This document shows, piece after piece, positions 1 through 13,600 of a stretch of DNA of 64,000 nt. How positions within the stretch are numbered: the first letter of the stretch is position 1; every line of letters begins with the position of its first letter. Made by a program: the position numbers and the translations under genes. Source of the stretch: Antedon mediterranea (Eukaryota > Echinodermata > Crinoidea > Comatulida > Antedonidae); NCBI RefSeq assembly GCF_964355755.1, contig NC_092676.1, forward strand, positions 29,711,871 to 29,775,870, given 5' to 3'. The notes below the pieces were generated by a model, which ran no database searches, was not told where the DNA came from, and worked only from the letters and a program-made list of their open reading frames with translations.

Positions 1-1900
1 TTGGCGCCAATGTTACGTTAATTTTGGAGCCAATACAAATCTTTGTTTGACGCGTACAAGATGTCGGGGTGTACTATTTTGTTTGCAGTGGGTGACTTGG
101 TGAGTAGTAGAGGAAGGGTGAATGATACGCTTGTTCATATCAAGTTCTATCATATTAGGCAAACGCATATACAACTACGCGCGTTGTTTTTGATGTATCG
201 CGTATTGTGATTGGCTGTTTCTTTTCGATATGTTTTTGACCTATAACATAGTCTGATGCTGCAGGCACATGTCTGTTAGGAAGGTGTATGCATTTCAAAC
301 GTATTTGTTATTATATGTACATTATCATAATAATTTGTATGCCGTTAACTTGACCTAGTATTATGATAGCGACGATCACAGTTTCCTTATTCGTCGTCAT
401 AAAAGGTTTCTTCAATTATGTATCGACTCGTCTACTGGCGCCCTTCTCCGAGTGTTGTCGGAGTCGGGTACTCATTTTAATTATTGATCACAGAAAAAAA
501 CTTTCTTCTAAATTGATCTCTTTTTATTTTCTATCTAAATCTAAAATTTTGGGTATTTTTTAGAATATTTGCAACAGTAACATACCTCGCTATTATTAAT
601 ATATTGTAATGTTCCACAAAATGTCATGTCAAGCCGCATTTTGTAATTAAAATAAATATTATATGATAACAGAAAGAAGCATGTAGTCACGTAACGATGC
701 TGCAACGTATGTAATACAAGTTGGTTGAATGTGGTCAATATTGATGTTATTATTGCTTTTGTACCCATTCATCGTTAGTGAAACACATACCATTATCAGA
801 GTATGTACGCGCACGCGCACGAAAAATATCTTCTGATTGGCATCTTTTATTTTGGATCCACTGATCAGGTAAAATGTAATTCACCTTTGCTTCACTGTAT
901 GACGTATTATACTATACAACATATCTTTTTGAAACACAGAAGATGCTCCATTATCATAGTGTGTACGCGCGCGTAACTTTTATCACGAAAGACATCTTCT
1001 ATTTTTACACACATTGTTAAATTCAACATTATAAACTGAAAATCAAACTTATTGCGAGATAATATAAATATAAATAATTATGATAGTTGAGATACGTCAT
1101 TCACATCTTAATGTACGGTTACCGTCCTAAAGCGTATTCCCTTCCCTCCTCTCTGAATTAGATATTGTGAAGGTTGAAGTTCCCATTTTTATTATACCCA
1201 GACTACTTTTTGGCGTCTTCATCTCAAGTTATTATTATCTAATAATTATGGTGTTACACAGAATTATGCCAAATTAGACGGATTATTGTTGGAATTCGAC
1301 ATAATAGTTGTTTATCAATGTCCCCTTGATACAATGAAGACGAAGACGACGTTCATTCACCCGTCAGCAGGATTGTGTTACGAATGTATCGATTGTCATT
1401 TAAGCCAAAGTATCTTCGATTTCCCCCACAAAATCAAGTTCAAGGTATTCACAACTCGATAAGCTAATGGAATCATTTTAGCTAATGTTCCAGGTATATT
1501 ACACCTCATGACAATTGATGTCATTGGTCATTATTCGAGATATATTACACCTCATGACAATAATATGTCATTGGTCACTATTCTTTTGTAGAAAATGTGA
1601 AAGAGGATATTGCAGATATTCCCCTTACTGGTATCTCTAAAGAATTTGACCACTAGATTACGTCACGAAATGTAATTGTGTACGATAGTTCTTTACAGCA
1701 TAGATAATATAATAAATACGGACATCAATGTATTGTGTTCATTGCCGGTTAATGTTGGTGTTAGAAGGCATTCACAAACACAAATCTTTGCTTTTAGATA
1801 TAGTTGTTAATAATTGTATTTAGATTATGAGGCTTAGGTCGATTTAGTCACATGCGTTGTAGTTCATCTCAAAAGTACACTTTAGATTAACAAAAATTAG
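1..1900. other. Non-coding AT-rich stretch
   Basis: No supportable gene. A 55-bp segment around the motif TATTACACCTCATGACAAT is duplicated in tandem at about 1495-1590. Two similar blocks near 785-835 and 935-985 carry alternating ACGCGCGCG tracts between copies of ATCTTCT. Short open frames here show no family motif. Confidence 0.6.
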
Positions 1901-1925
1901 TGATGGTGCTAGCTGCATTGCGGAC

Positions 1926-2140
1926 ACAACCAAAACTCCTACTACTACAACCACCAACACCACCACCACAACCAGTACCAACACAACCAGTACCAACACC
2001 ACTACCACTACCACCACCACCACCACCACCACAACCAGTACCAACACAACCAGTACCAACACCACTACCACCACCACCACAACCAGTACCAACACCACTA
2101 CCACCACCACCACAACCAGTACCAACACCACCAACAACAT
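1926..2140 (+). repeat. ACC/ACA-rich tandem repeat (CCAGTACCAACACC type)
   Basis: Imperfect tandem repeat of ACCACC and CAACCAGTACCAACAC units, purine/pyrimidine skewed. The plus strand reads as Pro/Gln/Val-rich and the minus strand as Val/Leu-rich, a by-product of the repeat. Nothing nearby suggests a gene. Confidence 0.85.
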
Positions 2141-2222
2141 TGACATTATCTTATCATGGAATAATGGTCTGATGTTGCCTACCAATTTACGCACCACCAA
2201 CATCAGTAACACTAATACCATT

Positions 2223-2930
2223 TTTTTTTCTCTTTTGTGGCGTTAACCACTATTTATTCATTTCATTTCATCAACAAATTAATACAATTATTTCTAATAA
2301 TAATAATAACTATTCATTGTTATTCTTACTTTTGTTTGGTTTATATATATATTATATATATATATATATTTTTTTTTTATTTTATCAACGTTACTGTTCT
2401 TGGAATCAGAGCATTATTTCTTTTCTGTTATCCACCTTTTTTCATAATTTTCTAGTATTTTTTTTGTTCTATAATTCTCAACATCTAAAATTGTGAACAC
2501 TTAACTAATAAATGTACTGTAGGAGATACATTTACTAATGTTGTATAGTTATTTTCGGTAGTATTTTTGACATATAATTCATTTATACCCTATATACAGA
2601 TTATATACATTATTTTAAAATACGAATATAAAAAAAAAAACACAGTAATACCATTGACCATATCATCACAAAACATCTATAATAGCAATTATAAACACGT
2701 CACGATGAGGATAGAGATGATGGCGGATGCACAGCCGTCCTTTCTATAGACTGACTCATTATTAACTGATAATTAATCGCATTTAATCCTCACCGGGTTA
2801 TTAATATTATGCCAATTAACATACTTTAGGTACTCAAGGCAAACATTATATGAATGACTAGAAAATGATCATCGTTTAATTGTATCTACGAATAATATTA
2901 TAGGAGCATGATTCGCGCAGCGTGTGTTAA
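2223..2930. other. AT-rich non-coding, simple TA repeats
   Basis: Poly-T runs, a short TA microsatellite near 2343-2370 and an A-run near 2630. No gene seen. Confidence 0.5.
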
Positions 2931-2933
2931 CTG

Positions 2934-3136
2934 ACCAATGGCATGGTTACTATGATGCAGTGCAATGGCGTACGCGCAACGCAATGGCGTACACGCAACG
3001 CAATGGCGTACATGCAACTTAATCGAGTTGACCAATCAGAAGCAACAGTTACGATTATGATCCAAGTGATTGGTCAAATTACTGGCGTTGCGCTTATGTT
3101 CTTTGGTTGCGTCCTAATACTGAGAACCAAGCTTTA
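2934..3136. mobile_element. MITE family B, copy 1
   Basis: Ends with GAGAACCAAGCTTTA, the family B terminus. It contains three tandem copies of GCAATGGCGTACNCGCAAC, then TTGACCAATCAGAAGC facing GTGATTGGTCAAAT, the inverted CCAAT core of the family. The left terminus is degenerate. Confidence 0.6.
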
Positions 3137-3139
3137 ATA

Positions 3140-4134
3140 CTGTAACTATCGTTAAGTTTCTCCTGTTGATTTGTTGATAAAATCCTTCAAATTATAATCT
3201 TTTTAAATATTTTACATTCCAACTTTCCATTTAGGTGAAATAATATTTAAAGAGACGTTATTGATTTATATTTTGCTCCTAAATTATATTCCTGCACGAA
3301 TGTTAATGCATATTTTAAGATCACCTGAGCCGGCTACAGATATTTTATTGGAACCGTGAAAATATTATAAGTCGTAATGTGTTTTTCTATAGCAATATAA
3401 ATATATGAAATCGAATAGCCATTCCGGCGGGCGTTGTAGTCTATAACACTGCAGATATCATCACCACCACCCATAGGTCGGATGGGGTCAGTATGCGAAC
3501 TTAGATGCAAAGTATGCGTTGTAACTTAAGTAAACACGCGTGTAGCCACTTATTTCACAGCGCGTGGGATGTCAAACTCACATGCTGCCACGCGCCTCCT
3601 GAAATAGTGCGCGAACCCCTCGTGTTTGTTTTCTTCGTTTCAGACGATCGGTATTTATAAACGTTTTTATTTGTTCTGACAGTAGTGATATTAGAGGAAT
3701 CTGGCTCCAATGTATGTGCTCAATTTATAACAACTGTCACTTTAAAAACGAAAAGAGAATATAAACGAACTGTCGACGAATAATTAGATGCCTCGAGTTC
3801 CATCTACAATGGTTTACATAAAAAGTGGCAATGAAGAAGTCAGCAGACGCAATATTAGACATTTGTTTTCAGAAGGGAAATGTTTCAGTGTGCTATCCTG
3901 TGCCTTTTACATTAGACAGGGCCAAAATTTAGACATTCATTTAAAAAGCTACTAAATGAATAATCTGGGAACTTGGTAAACAACTAACGCAGTACATTTA
4001 CACGCGCGTGTTGAAAATGGTACCGCTTTTGTGCGTGCGTGCGCGTAACTTTATTTCAATTCGTCACGTGTCATCACCGGCCCTGGCAATAGATCTGAGT
4101 ACTATGTAGATAAAGCAGTACCCTGTAGAAGAGC
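3140..4134. other. Non-coding, no recognised element
   Basis: AT-rich with scattered ACGCGCGTG tracts. I see no coding exon, RNA gene or repeat family. Confidence 0.45.
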
Positions 4135-4788
4135 ATTTAGTACAGGCTATATGTGACATTTATCCTATGTAACCTTGAAAAAATTCTAATAAAAGGTCTT
4201 TTGGTATTTTCTTGTAGCTTTAGGTGTGAATAAATACCAAAAAATTTTTGCAGCCTTCTAGTTGCTGCGTTAGTGAGATATTGAGGGTCAAAGGTCAGTG
4301 ACCTTTTTGTGGCATTTGATGGCTCATAACTCCTCAATACCTGGGTTTAAAAAGACAACTGTGGTGTCTACATCTATGTTTTAGTGGTCAAACAACAAAA
4401 TAAAGTTTTTGCAAATTTCGGGTTACTTGTGCCATTGGTCAGATAGTCGGGTCAAAGGTCATTGACCTTTATTCATTAATAACTACTACTAGTTTAGGAC
4501 CTGGGTAAGATTTGTATGCATTCAATTTAGGAGAGAATATCTCAACTGTTATAGGATAATTAGACCCCAAGGAACAACATGGGATATGTGCCAAATTCGT
4601 TATCGGGGGCGAACATGCTCAAAATCGGGGTCAAAGGTTAGACATGTGTGGTTCTTATATCTCGACAACCAAATCATACAGATTTGCTTTTGGTGTCAAA
4701 TTGTTCAGAAAATACATATTTATATTCAGTCTAACACAACGTTTACCCCAAAAAATGACCGGAATGCTTTTACTGACCTTTGACCAAA

Positions 4789-6508
4789 CTTACTTACTTA
4801 ATGTCATCCCACTATTAATTTAAGTGGGTGCCATGATAATTTGTCTCCACACATCTCTATCAAGCATGCTCTTTCTCAGTTCACTCAGGTCTAGTTTGGT
4901 ATCTTTCAACAGAATGTCGAGCGAAGTCAGTTGAGGTCTTCCAACTTTCCTTTTCTCTTCTGGTTCCCAAAGGAGAACTCTTGAGGCAGGCTCAGAGCTT
5001 CTCATAACATGACCGGCAAGGCCCATGCGACGTCTTTGAATGATGGTCGTAAGACGGGGAAGGTTGGCATATAGTGTCTTGTTGGTGGCGTGTGAGGACC
5101 ATGGGATGTTTTGGACTTTCCTCAGCATGCGGGTGTATGCTCCATCCAATGATTTTGAGAGCGATGAAGTAAGACTCCATGTCTCACAGCCGTAAAGAAG
5201 AATGGCTTCAACTGTTGACTTAAAGAGGCGGATTTTTGTGGACTTGTTGATACGAGATGCCCATATTTTTGAAAGACTGTTCAGCGCACCCCATGCTTGA
5301 CCAAGTCGTGCTTCGACATCATGGTTAGTGGATGAACAGTAGCTTCCGAGGTATTGAAATCCTCTACTTGTTCTATTGCTGATCCATCCAGTGCGAGAGT
5401 TATAGAAGGTGATGAGGGGTTTAAATGTATGAATTGGGTCTTTTTGATGTTTAAGTATAAACCTATAGCTTGTGTGGCTTGTTGAATTCTGTGCAGTAGA
5501 TTTTTGGCAGCATGTATGGAATCTTCAAGAATGGCGATGTCATCGGCAAAGTCCAGGTCTGGTAGTACTTCAGCTGGATGTCTTCTACTACGGCGGAGGG
5601 TGAGACCGTCTGATGATGTAGTTGCTGATCGCACTACATAGTCAAGGCAGACAATAAACAAGAATGGAGCAAGAGGGTCTCCTTGAACTACGCCAGAGTC
5701 GATGTTGAAGCAATCAGTCTCACCATCTGGAGTCAGGACAACTGCTGATGTATTGATATACATTACTCTGATGGCTTCTACAATTTTATGAGGGATGCCG
5801 TATGCTAAGAGGATCTTCATCATGATGTTGCGATTGATGGAATCGAAGGCTTTGCGAAAGTCAATAAAGATAATGACTGCCTCTTTGTGATGGTTCTTAA
5901 CCTCTTCAACAATTCTCCTCAGTGCAAGAATGTGCGTAGTTGTTGATCGTGCCTGACGAAAGCCATTCTGGTTGGGGCGTAAAACTTCATTAATCACAGG
6001 ACGTATCCTATTTAAAATCAGGCGATTGTAGATCTTTGCAGCCAATTGTGATAATGAAATACCCCTGTAGTTATCTGGTTTTGAAAGATCACCTTTTTTC
6101 GGGATATGAACCAAATTCCCCATTCTGATGGCCTGTTTCCATCAAGAATTTGATTGCAGAAAGAAGTGAGAGCTTTCTGGGTGCCAGGTAATTTCCATAT
6201 TTCGATGGGAAGACCTTCAAGACCAGGTGCTTTGCCAGATTTCATCTGTTTGCAGGCAATTGACACCTCAGCCTCGGAGCACCTCTCGGAGCTTATCTGG
6301 TGGTTAAGTTGAAGATTTTGACGATATCCATGTCATCTACCACTGAAGTCTCTACCGATAGTAGTTTGTGGAAGTGAGTTTTCCATGCTAGAAGACGATC
6401 CTCTCCCATGATGCAGGCACTTTGAGATCTCTTCCCTGAGAGTTGTTTGACAAGTTGCCATGCTGGCCATCTTAAGCTGTTGGCCGATGCTGGTTGATCG
6501 AAAAAAAT
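4789..6508 (-). mobile_element. 5'-truncated LINE inserted in foldback left arm
   Basis: The insertion is bounded by TGACCAAA at 4781-4788 and again at 6509-6516, an apparent 8-bp target duplication; the other arm of the foldback shows the empty site. The 3' end (low coordinate) is a short TAAG repeat, as expected of target-primed insertion. It encodes a broken reverse transcriptase on the minus strand. The C-terminal GHVMR...GRP..T..D.L pattern resembles RTE-like elements, but the clade is uncertain. Confidence 0.82.
4820..6495 (-). pseudogene. Reverse transcriptase of the inserted LINE, frameshifted
   Basis: Minus-strand product in pieces. One piece is upstream (WKTHFHKLLS, about 6495-6293). 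Next comes MKSGKAPGLEGLPIEIWK (about 6266-6120), then the RT fingers and palm (YRGISL, NQNGFR, FIDFRKAFDSI, VVQGDPLAPFLF, DFADDIAI; about 6123-5355). Last is the C-terminal part (RRRMGLAGHVMRS, KVGRPQLT; about 5350-4820). The pieces are in different frames, so at least three frameshifts disrupt it. The catalytic ADD motif survives. No endonuclease domain remains. Non-functional. Confidence 0.85.
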
Positions 6509-6708
6509 GACCAAAAAAACACATTTTCTGGTTAAATTATTCTTTAAAATGTCAATGGACACACTGTATGGTATAAAATGGAAGCATATACAATATGCTA
6601 CCCATTGCTACCCAACTTGTATTGAAATTTTTAATTAGGAATATAACTTTATGGAAAATGTGCATAATTGACTTCAGTATTTAGAATTATTATTAATTTA
6701 TCTATATC

Positions 6709-7720
6709 AACTGGTACGACCTTTCCTGATGATTTAAAGTTGGGTCTAGTTATATTTATTTTAAAGAAACCTTCACTGGATCATACTTGCATGGCAAATT
6801 TTCGATCTATTTCTAATGTCGCTTTTTTATCTAATTGATCCTTGAGAAATGCGTTGCTTTAGATCTCATACATTTTCTTGACGACAATAATCTGTTCGAC
6901 CCTCTTCAATCAGCATATAGAAAGCACCACAGTACAGAGTCAGCCATTCTCAAGGTGCATAATGATATTATTTTAACTCTGAATATTAAGGTAATTGTCT
7001 TTTTTCTGTGTACCTCGACCTGTCGGCAGCTTCTGATACCATGGACTATTCCATTCTTATTGCAAGACTGATCTCGTCTATTGGTATATGTGGATCTGCT
7101 CTAAATTGGTTCAAGTCATATTTGTCTTCTAGGAAGCAGCAGGTCCGGATTGGTAATGTCAAATCCACCTCTATCGACCTGAAATGCGGTGTTCCTCAAG
7201 GATCAATACTGGGTCCAGTATTGTTTTTAGTTTACATCTCGCCCATGAGTGATATCATTAAGAGACATTGTGTCCAATATCATGTGTACGCAGATGATAC
7301 ACAACTGTACATCAGCTTTAATCCAGCAGAGTTTAATGAGGCGAAATCGGTTATCGAAGCTTGTGTTGTTGATGTTCAGGATTGGCTAACTAAAAACATG
7401 CTCTTTTTAAACCTGGTAAAACAGAAATCTTATTTCTTCATTCAAAACACTTCAAGAAATTGGCCATTGCTAGAAACATCAATCACATCATCGTTGGAGG
7501 TTAGATATATCGGAGTTGTATTTGACTCAGCAACGATTATGTCCAGACATATCAACAACATTAGTAAATCTGATACCTACCACCTTCGTAACATAAGATC
7601 AATTCGCAAACACACTCCTCGCTTATTAAACTTGTCCATGCACTAATAACATCACGGTTAGACTACTGCAATGCCATTTTGTTTGGTCTACCAAATAAAG
7701 AACTTAATAAACTACAACTA
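6709..7720 (+). pseudogene. CR1/Jockey-like LINE reverse-transcriptase fragment
   Basis: Plus-strand relic in the loop of the foldback. Order: PDDLKLGLV.....KKPSLD, FRSISNVAFLS, LFDPLQSAYRKHHSTESAIL, YLDLSAASDTMDYSIL, KCGVPQGSILGPVLFLVYI, YADDTQLYISF, then after a frameshift [19 protein letters not shown]. These are the standard palm motifs of CR1/L2/Jockey elements. The first part of the fragment contains stops, and there are frame changes near 7000 and 7640. Both ends are missing. Confidence 0.85.
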
Positions 7721-8612
7721 AGTCTTTTCTTTTTTATACCAAATATTTCATTACAACGCTAGAATTATTTCACCTAAAATAAACTTACATTAATTTATAC
7801 TCATTTTTGTCTAAATTTAATAAAATATGCATATTTTCCAAAAATAACATCACATAATTAAATACAAGTTGGTTAGCAATGGGTAGCATATTGTATATAT
7901 GCTTTCATTTGATACCATACAGTGTGTCCATTGACATTTTAAATATTTAACCCGAAAATGTGTTTTTTGGTCAAAGGTCAGTAAAAGCATTTCCGGTCAT
8001 TTTTTGGGGTAAAAGTTGTGTTAGACCGAATATAAATATGTATATTCTGAACAATTTGACACCAAAAGCAAATCTGTATGACAAGTGGTTTTCGAGATAT
8101 AAGAACCACACATTTCTAACCTTTGACCCCGATTTTGGGCATGTTCTCCCCAGATAACGAATTTGACACATATCCCATGTTGTTCCTTGGGGTCAAATTA
8201 TCCTATAACAGTTGAGATATTCTCTCCTAAACTGAATGCATACAAATCTTACTCAGGTCCTATACTAGCAGTAGTTATTAATGAATAAAGGTCAATGACC
8301 TTTGACCCGACTATCTGACCAATGGCACAAGTAACCCAAAATTTGCAAAAAACTTTATTTTGTTGTTTGACCACTAAAACATAGATGTAGAAACCACATT
8401 TGTCTTTTTAAACCCAGGAGTTGAGGAGTTATGAGCCATCAAATGCCACAAAAAGGTGACTGACCTTTGACCCTCAATATCTCACTAACGCAGCAACTAG
8501 AAGGCTGCAAAAATTTTTTGGTAATTATTGACACCTAAAGCTACAAGAAAATACCAAAAGACCTTTTATTAGAATTTTTTCAAGGTCAAACCATATATAG
8601 CCTCTACTAATT

Positions 8613-9960
8613 GTAACGACTTTTAATTTCACCTTTTCTTGTTCATATGACATATTGATTTTAAGACAATTAATCAGAGAGGTTACTCATCGTACCGTAT
8701 GAAATGAGCATTTACCTAAAATTCACAACTCAGGGGAAATGAACTCCTAAGATTGGATTTAGCTAAGTGTAAGGTTAAAGTGTACATTTATCTATTTGAT
8801 TGCACTGATAAAAAGCTAGTGTGGCTGTCCGAAAGATCTGCAAAATTGTTTTACTTTACTGAGTTTATTTTGTATCTCCATTGATATCCAACTTCTTTTT
8901 TTGCACAACATATTATACAGATTTAAACATCTATGTATAATATAGTATACGTGCGCGCGCGTATCGTACGCTTAATGACATTTATACGCGTACTGATATT
9001 TTATAGAGGGCGTAAATACAGCAAATAGTATACAATTACATTAATATAGGTAGTCCTATACTTGTTCGTGATCATAAAGTGACATTTATATAGCAAACAT
9101 CTGTATTCTAACTGGTGTGCTACACAGAATAATAATTAATTATTACTAAGTACTAATACTAATAGCTGCACGATAGGTCATTAATAAGTTATTTATTATC
9201 AAATGGCGGTTTTTTTTATGCCAAACTAATTATTCCATTCGTACTTTAAAAAAAAAACTTGTGAAAATGAATTAGTTCCACCGAAGAGAATTATATTGTA
9301 TTTTTTATTAGTTTAATGAACCTTTAAATCTCATCAAAAAGATTCAATCGAAAACGTAGGTTAGTCTACGATTGATCTTTGAATGAAAATGTGTAATTGA
9401 ATTTGAATGCAAAGTCTTGTTAATGACATACTCAAGAACATGATTAGTACAACAATGTCGACAACGTACTTAACATGCAGCACTGAACTAAATACTGTCT
9501 TAATATATTGCATTAAAACACGTTACTCATTAAATCATCGTCGATAATTGTAGTGTACTAATTTCACGGATACACACATAATGACCATTATAACATAAGT
9601 TATGTTTTTGTAATTTAATGTGATTGAATGTCATGAAAATGTATAGAGCAAAGTGATTGTATGAATACAGATACAGTCCTAATTAAGGGTACATTACAGC
9701 CTAATAATATCCTGGTCTGGCCGTAGTTAAATACGAGTGTTCTTTGATAATGGTTGTCCGTGTACGAAAGGAAGGGTATATGCTGTACTATTGATGCTCA
9801 ATGTAAATAAAGCACACTACATTTAGATGTGGTTTTCCCTCCCCGACCCCCACCTTGGGTATAAGTACGGTAGCATTTTTAACATTGTTATTGTTTCAGA
9901 AACTACAAAAAAACTGTTAGATGTTTTGTTTTATCATCACTGATTGGTACCTTCTTTATT
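8613..9960. other. AT-rich non-coding
   Basis: No gene or recognisable repeat. A CG-alternating tract, GTGCGCGCGCGTA, is at about 8950. Confidence 0.45.
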
Positions 9961-9965
9961 ATTCT

Positions 9966-10116
9966 GAAGTTCCGTCTACACTATTTTGACAAAGTATGAT
10001 GTGCCCAAATATGGTAGTGATATGCCCAAATATGATAGTGATATGACATCATCCTGTCCATATATGGGCACATCACATTTTTATGTCACATAAAGTTTGA
10101 TAGTGAGACAGAGCTT
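9966..10116. mobile_element. MITE family A, copy 1
   Basis: Inverted termini: TCCGTCTACACTATTTTGAC on the left, GTTTGATAGTGAGACAGAGC on the right. The interior has TGATGTGCCCAAATATGGTA and its reverse-complement-like partner CCATATATGGGCACATCACA. No coding capacity. Confidence 0.8.
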
Positions 10117-10504
10117 TAGAATATAAAGACAATTTTCAGAATGTTGCCATTTTCAGAAAGAGTAAGCATCATTTTGTATGTATATACGCAATGGATGATT
10201 AAATTTTACTGGGCATTAAAACAGGTTATCTGTAAATGTGTCATGAACATCATTTAGCTGGAGACACGTGGCAATTTTGGATATGTTATCTCATGTTAGC
10301 CTATGGCTCGCTTCTGTGTGTCATGTTGTACATGTGCCCTATGGCTCATTCCATGTTAACCTTTATCTAAGGTGTAATTGAATATTTAGACCATGTACCA
10401 TCAACTTTAGCATTACATTAGTTTGTGTTTAAAGACAGACATTCGTGTAGTTTGAGGTAGGCCTAACTGCAAACATTTTTAATGAAATTCTACCGGTTGT
10501 ATAA

Positions 10505-10629
10505 AGCTTTCTCTACACTATCAAACTTTGTGATGTGCCCATATATGGACATGATGATGTCATATCACTACCATATTTGGGCACATCACACTTTTTTTGT
10601 CAAACTAGTTTGATAGTGTAGACAGAGCT
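10505..10629. mobile_element. MITE family A, copy 2
   Basis: Termini AGCTTTCTCTACACTATCAA and GATAGTGTAGACAGAGCT, flanked by TAA on the left and TTA on the right. Interior ATGTGCCCATATATGG and ATATTTGGGCACATCACA. Confidence 0.85.
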
Positions 10630-13600
10630 TTAGGCTTGGTCGTGTTCACACCTCATTGTTTAACATTTAAATTCGTTGTTTCGTTTCGTACTTTATGCCA
10701 ATCGACGTGTAGTTATTGAATTTTAAATGACTGTGTTCGTTAAACACGTGATTTACTATCCGTGTCGATTAAGCCACACTTTACTGCCATTCATTAAAAT
10801 TTACCGAACCAATTTGAAACTCATTAGAACACAAATGACAATACGAAGCTTAAAGGGACATTCACAAACCGTTTTGACTCTGATGATTAACTGTATATTA
10901 TATCAATAGGTCAAAGTTCAAATCGTTACTCATTCAGGTGCGTATCTCACAACGTATTACATTGTCATACTGTTTTCGAAGAAGTAGTTCATTGAAATAT
11001 AGGCCTCCTGGAATGTTTATAAACTATAAAATATTATTGATAAATATAATAGAAACATTAAAAGTAAATTTATGAAAGTATATCCATTAAGATAATCTAA
11101 AAATGTCATACAACTGGCTATGTGATAATGTGCGCAAATCGTGTTACGTCACAAATACGCGTGTGAAAGCGCTGTAGGGATATTAGTGTGAGCTTGTGAA
11201 AAGTAATGTAGTGTAATCGTGTATAATACATTATTATTACACGCGGGTCGTATACATAGAATACGCATTGAACCGATGCAGTAGCAGAAGTACCGGTTGA
11301 AAATTCCCATAAATTTATACGGCGACAGCTCCTGTGTGTATCATTTAGAACTCTGTATTCGTTATTATCCTGTTGTTACAAGCTTAACTGTAAATAGTCG
11401 CTGATTATATTCTAATGGTTTTAATTAACTGTTCATAAAAGAAAAAAAACATTGATGACAATTGCAATGTTAACTTACATACGCTAGATTTAATATCTAA
11501 ATTTAGGGTAAATTGTGGTTTGTCTTATGTTACGCATTAGTAGGCTAGATGCTGCTTACGAAGGTCGTTTTCACAAATCACCAAAGTAAATTAAACTCAT
11601 CTAAGTGTAAATATGAATTATTCCCTAATTTGCAATTAATTGCATGCCGTTGGAAAATCAAACGACAATACGGAAAAGTAAAACAATTAAATCGCGTACA
11701 AATCGCGTGTCCATTATATTTTGCAGGCCACTGATGACGAAATACGTTACGATTTTAAAGAAATTAAACAAATATTAATAAACAATTGACATAATTCGTC
11801 TGGAATTAAGTGTTTTCTTGTAACAATCTTGTTACATTCTTTACAGTTTATGTTGCCTAGTAATTGGCGCGCATTTTGCAACGCGCTGCTAAAAGATAAT
11901 TAGAATACGGAAAGGAATTCAAACGCCGGAATGTAATCTTTTAATCTTTACGTCGTGGAGGTTTTCATAATGTTAATTATAACGCTTATCACTCTTACAA
12001 GTCATTCATGGTGCTCTTATAACAGGAAACTACAACGTGTTTCAAATTATGTTAAAAGAGAATATAGTCTAACATTGGTGTAAACGCATTTAAAAAAACC
12101 TAAACGCGTTTTTACCAGAACGTAATTTACAACCATATTGTGCATAGTTATAGCCATAAGCCACTCAAAAGCTCTTAAGATAAGCACTGTGTTTAGATTT
12201 CAAGAGCTAAGTAAATTAAGCTAAACAACATTGGAAACGCTGTACATTGTAACCGTTTAAAAAAATGTGTCCTCTAAGATCTGGACGATTGCCCACTGCA
12301 CTGTGGTCACTATAATTAAAATCGCTCCTCGCTAATTTCCAAAGTATACACTTAAAATGAAGAATATATTATTATTTGATTAGTTTTCAATGACTAATTT
12401 ATGTAAAATTATTCAAGTTTACGTGTACTTTTAGATAGATATAGGTGGTGGGGATTACGTTACCTTACCTTTATTGTCGACTATTTTATTTTACACGATA
12501 TACATTCAGAGCCACGCGCCTCATGAATACTGAGGAACGCCTCATGAAACAACCTGTATTGCATTAAAATGTTTAAGATAGGCCTATGAGTGCATTTGAC
12601 TTTTATTTCTATTCTGCTCTGCATTACATCGAACACTTTTGCCTAACATGACAGCCTACTCTGAATAGTAACGCATGCATAAAAAATGGCATAGCATAAC
12701 ATGTTTATCTGTATTTGCACACGCGCGTGCGCGTCTACTTTGTGTGTCACGCGTTAAGCCGAGTTGGATGGTTTGTGGATAAACATTCATCCTTCTTTAT
12801 TGTACTAGTGCTAATCATTGGAGTTTAAAATAACATTAACTACTGTTATTTAATTTACTTTATACATTTCTCTAGCTAAGTACTTCCTTTTTCAATCTGA
12901 GTTCCAAACCATCTAAACCCCTTCTTTAAAACATCTTGACGTCATTAATGTTGATGGTAAGCCTTAGATATATTGACGTTCAGTTTCTATTAGGCAATAT
13001 TATATCTATTCATATAGATAAGAACTGTATATTACTATAAAGTGTCAGCAGCAGCAGTGTGCATGGGCTTACGAAGCGACACTGTTTTTGTTTAATGGGA
13101 AATGTAATCGTACTTAAGGCCTCTGAAGGAGGCAAAGCTATAGTACCACATTGGGCATCATTTTTATCCTCGTATCACAGGCTATAGCCTTATTATTATT
13201 GGTATAACGAAGGCAGATGTGAAGTATTTTACAATAGCAATAATTATGTTAATATCTTTAAACAATAACCATGGTTTGTGTACTTAAGTCTATACTTTAA
13301 ATAGTGCATTATATCAGCCTAATGCGCTGTTTATTAATACATTGCGAGGAGAGTCAGTAGCCTCTTACAGCCGGTCTATAACCCGTTCGCATTAATCTTT
13401 ACTATTCATAAACTAATGATGATCCTACAAAGACAGACTCTTTAGTAACCGCAGTCAAATTGCACGAGATAATACCCTTTGGAAATTGCTTTACAGAAGA
13501 CGATAGCTTCTTACTTAAGTCGATACTTGAAAGTAGCTAGTATTCATACTTAAATCCATATACTTAAGTTATCGCGACCAAACGAGATGGCGGCGGCGGC

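Larger units (their letters stand above)
4135..8612. mobile_element. Foldback element, long inverted arms with nested LINE relics
   Basis: The left arm (4135-4788, resuming 6509 to about 6660) is repeated in reverse complement at about 7830-8612. Shared landmarks include TTAGTA.AGGCTATAT at the tips, CCTTGAAAAAATTCTAATAA, CAAGGAACAACATGGGATAT, and ATGCTACCCATTGCTA near the inner ends. The loop carries a CR1/Jockey-like reverse-transcriptase fragment and the left arm has been split by another LINE. No transposase is visible, so the class is unknown. The recurring TCAAAGGTCANTGACCTTT motif is characteristic of the arms. Confidence 0.8.

Noticed and set aside
1844-2221. Proline-rich or valine-rich proteins on either strand of the ACC/ACA tract
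   Set aside because: Both strands are open only because of the simple repeat; no start context, splice sites or conserved domain.
4137-4783. Small proteins at 4137-4337, 4586-4783 and 7960-8171
   Set aside because: They lie in the inverted arms of the foldback and appear as mirrored frames on both arms, so they are repeat artefacts.
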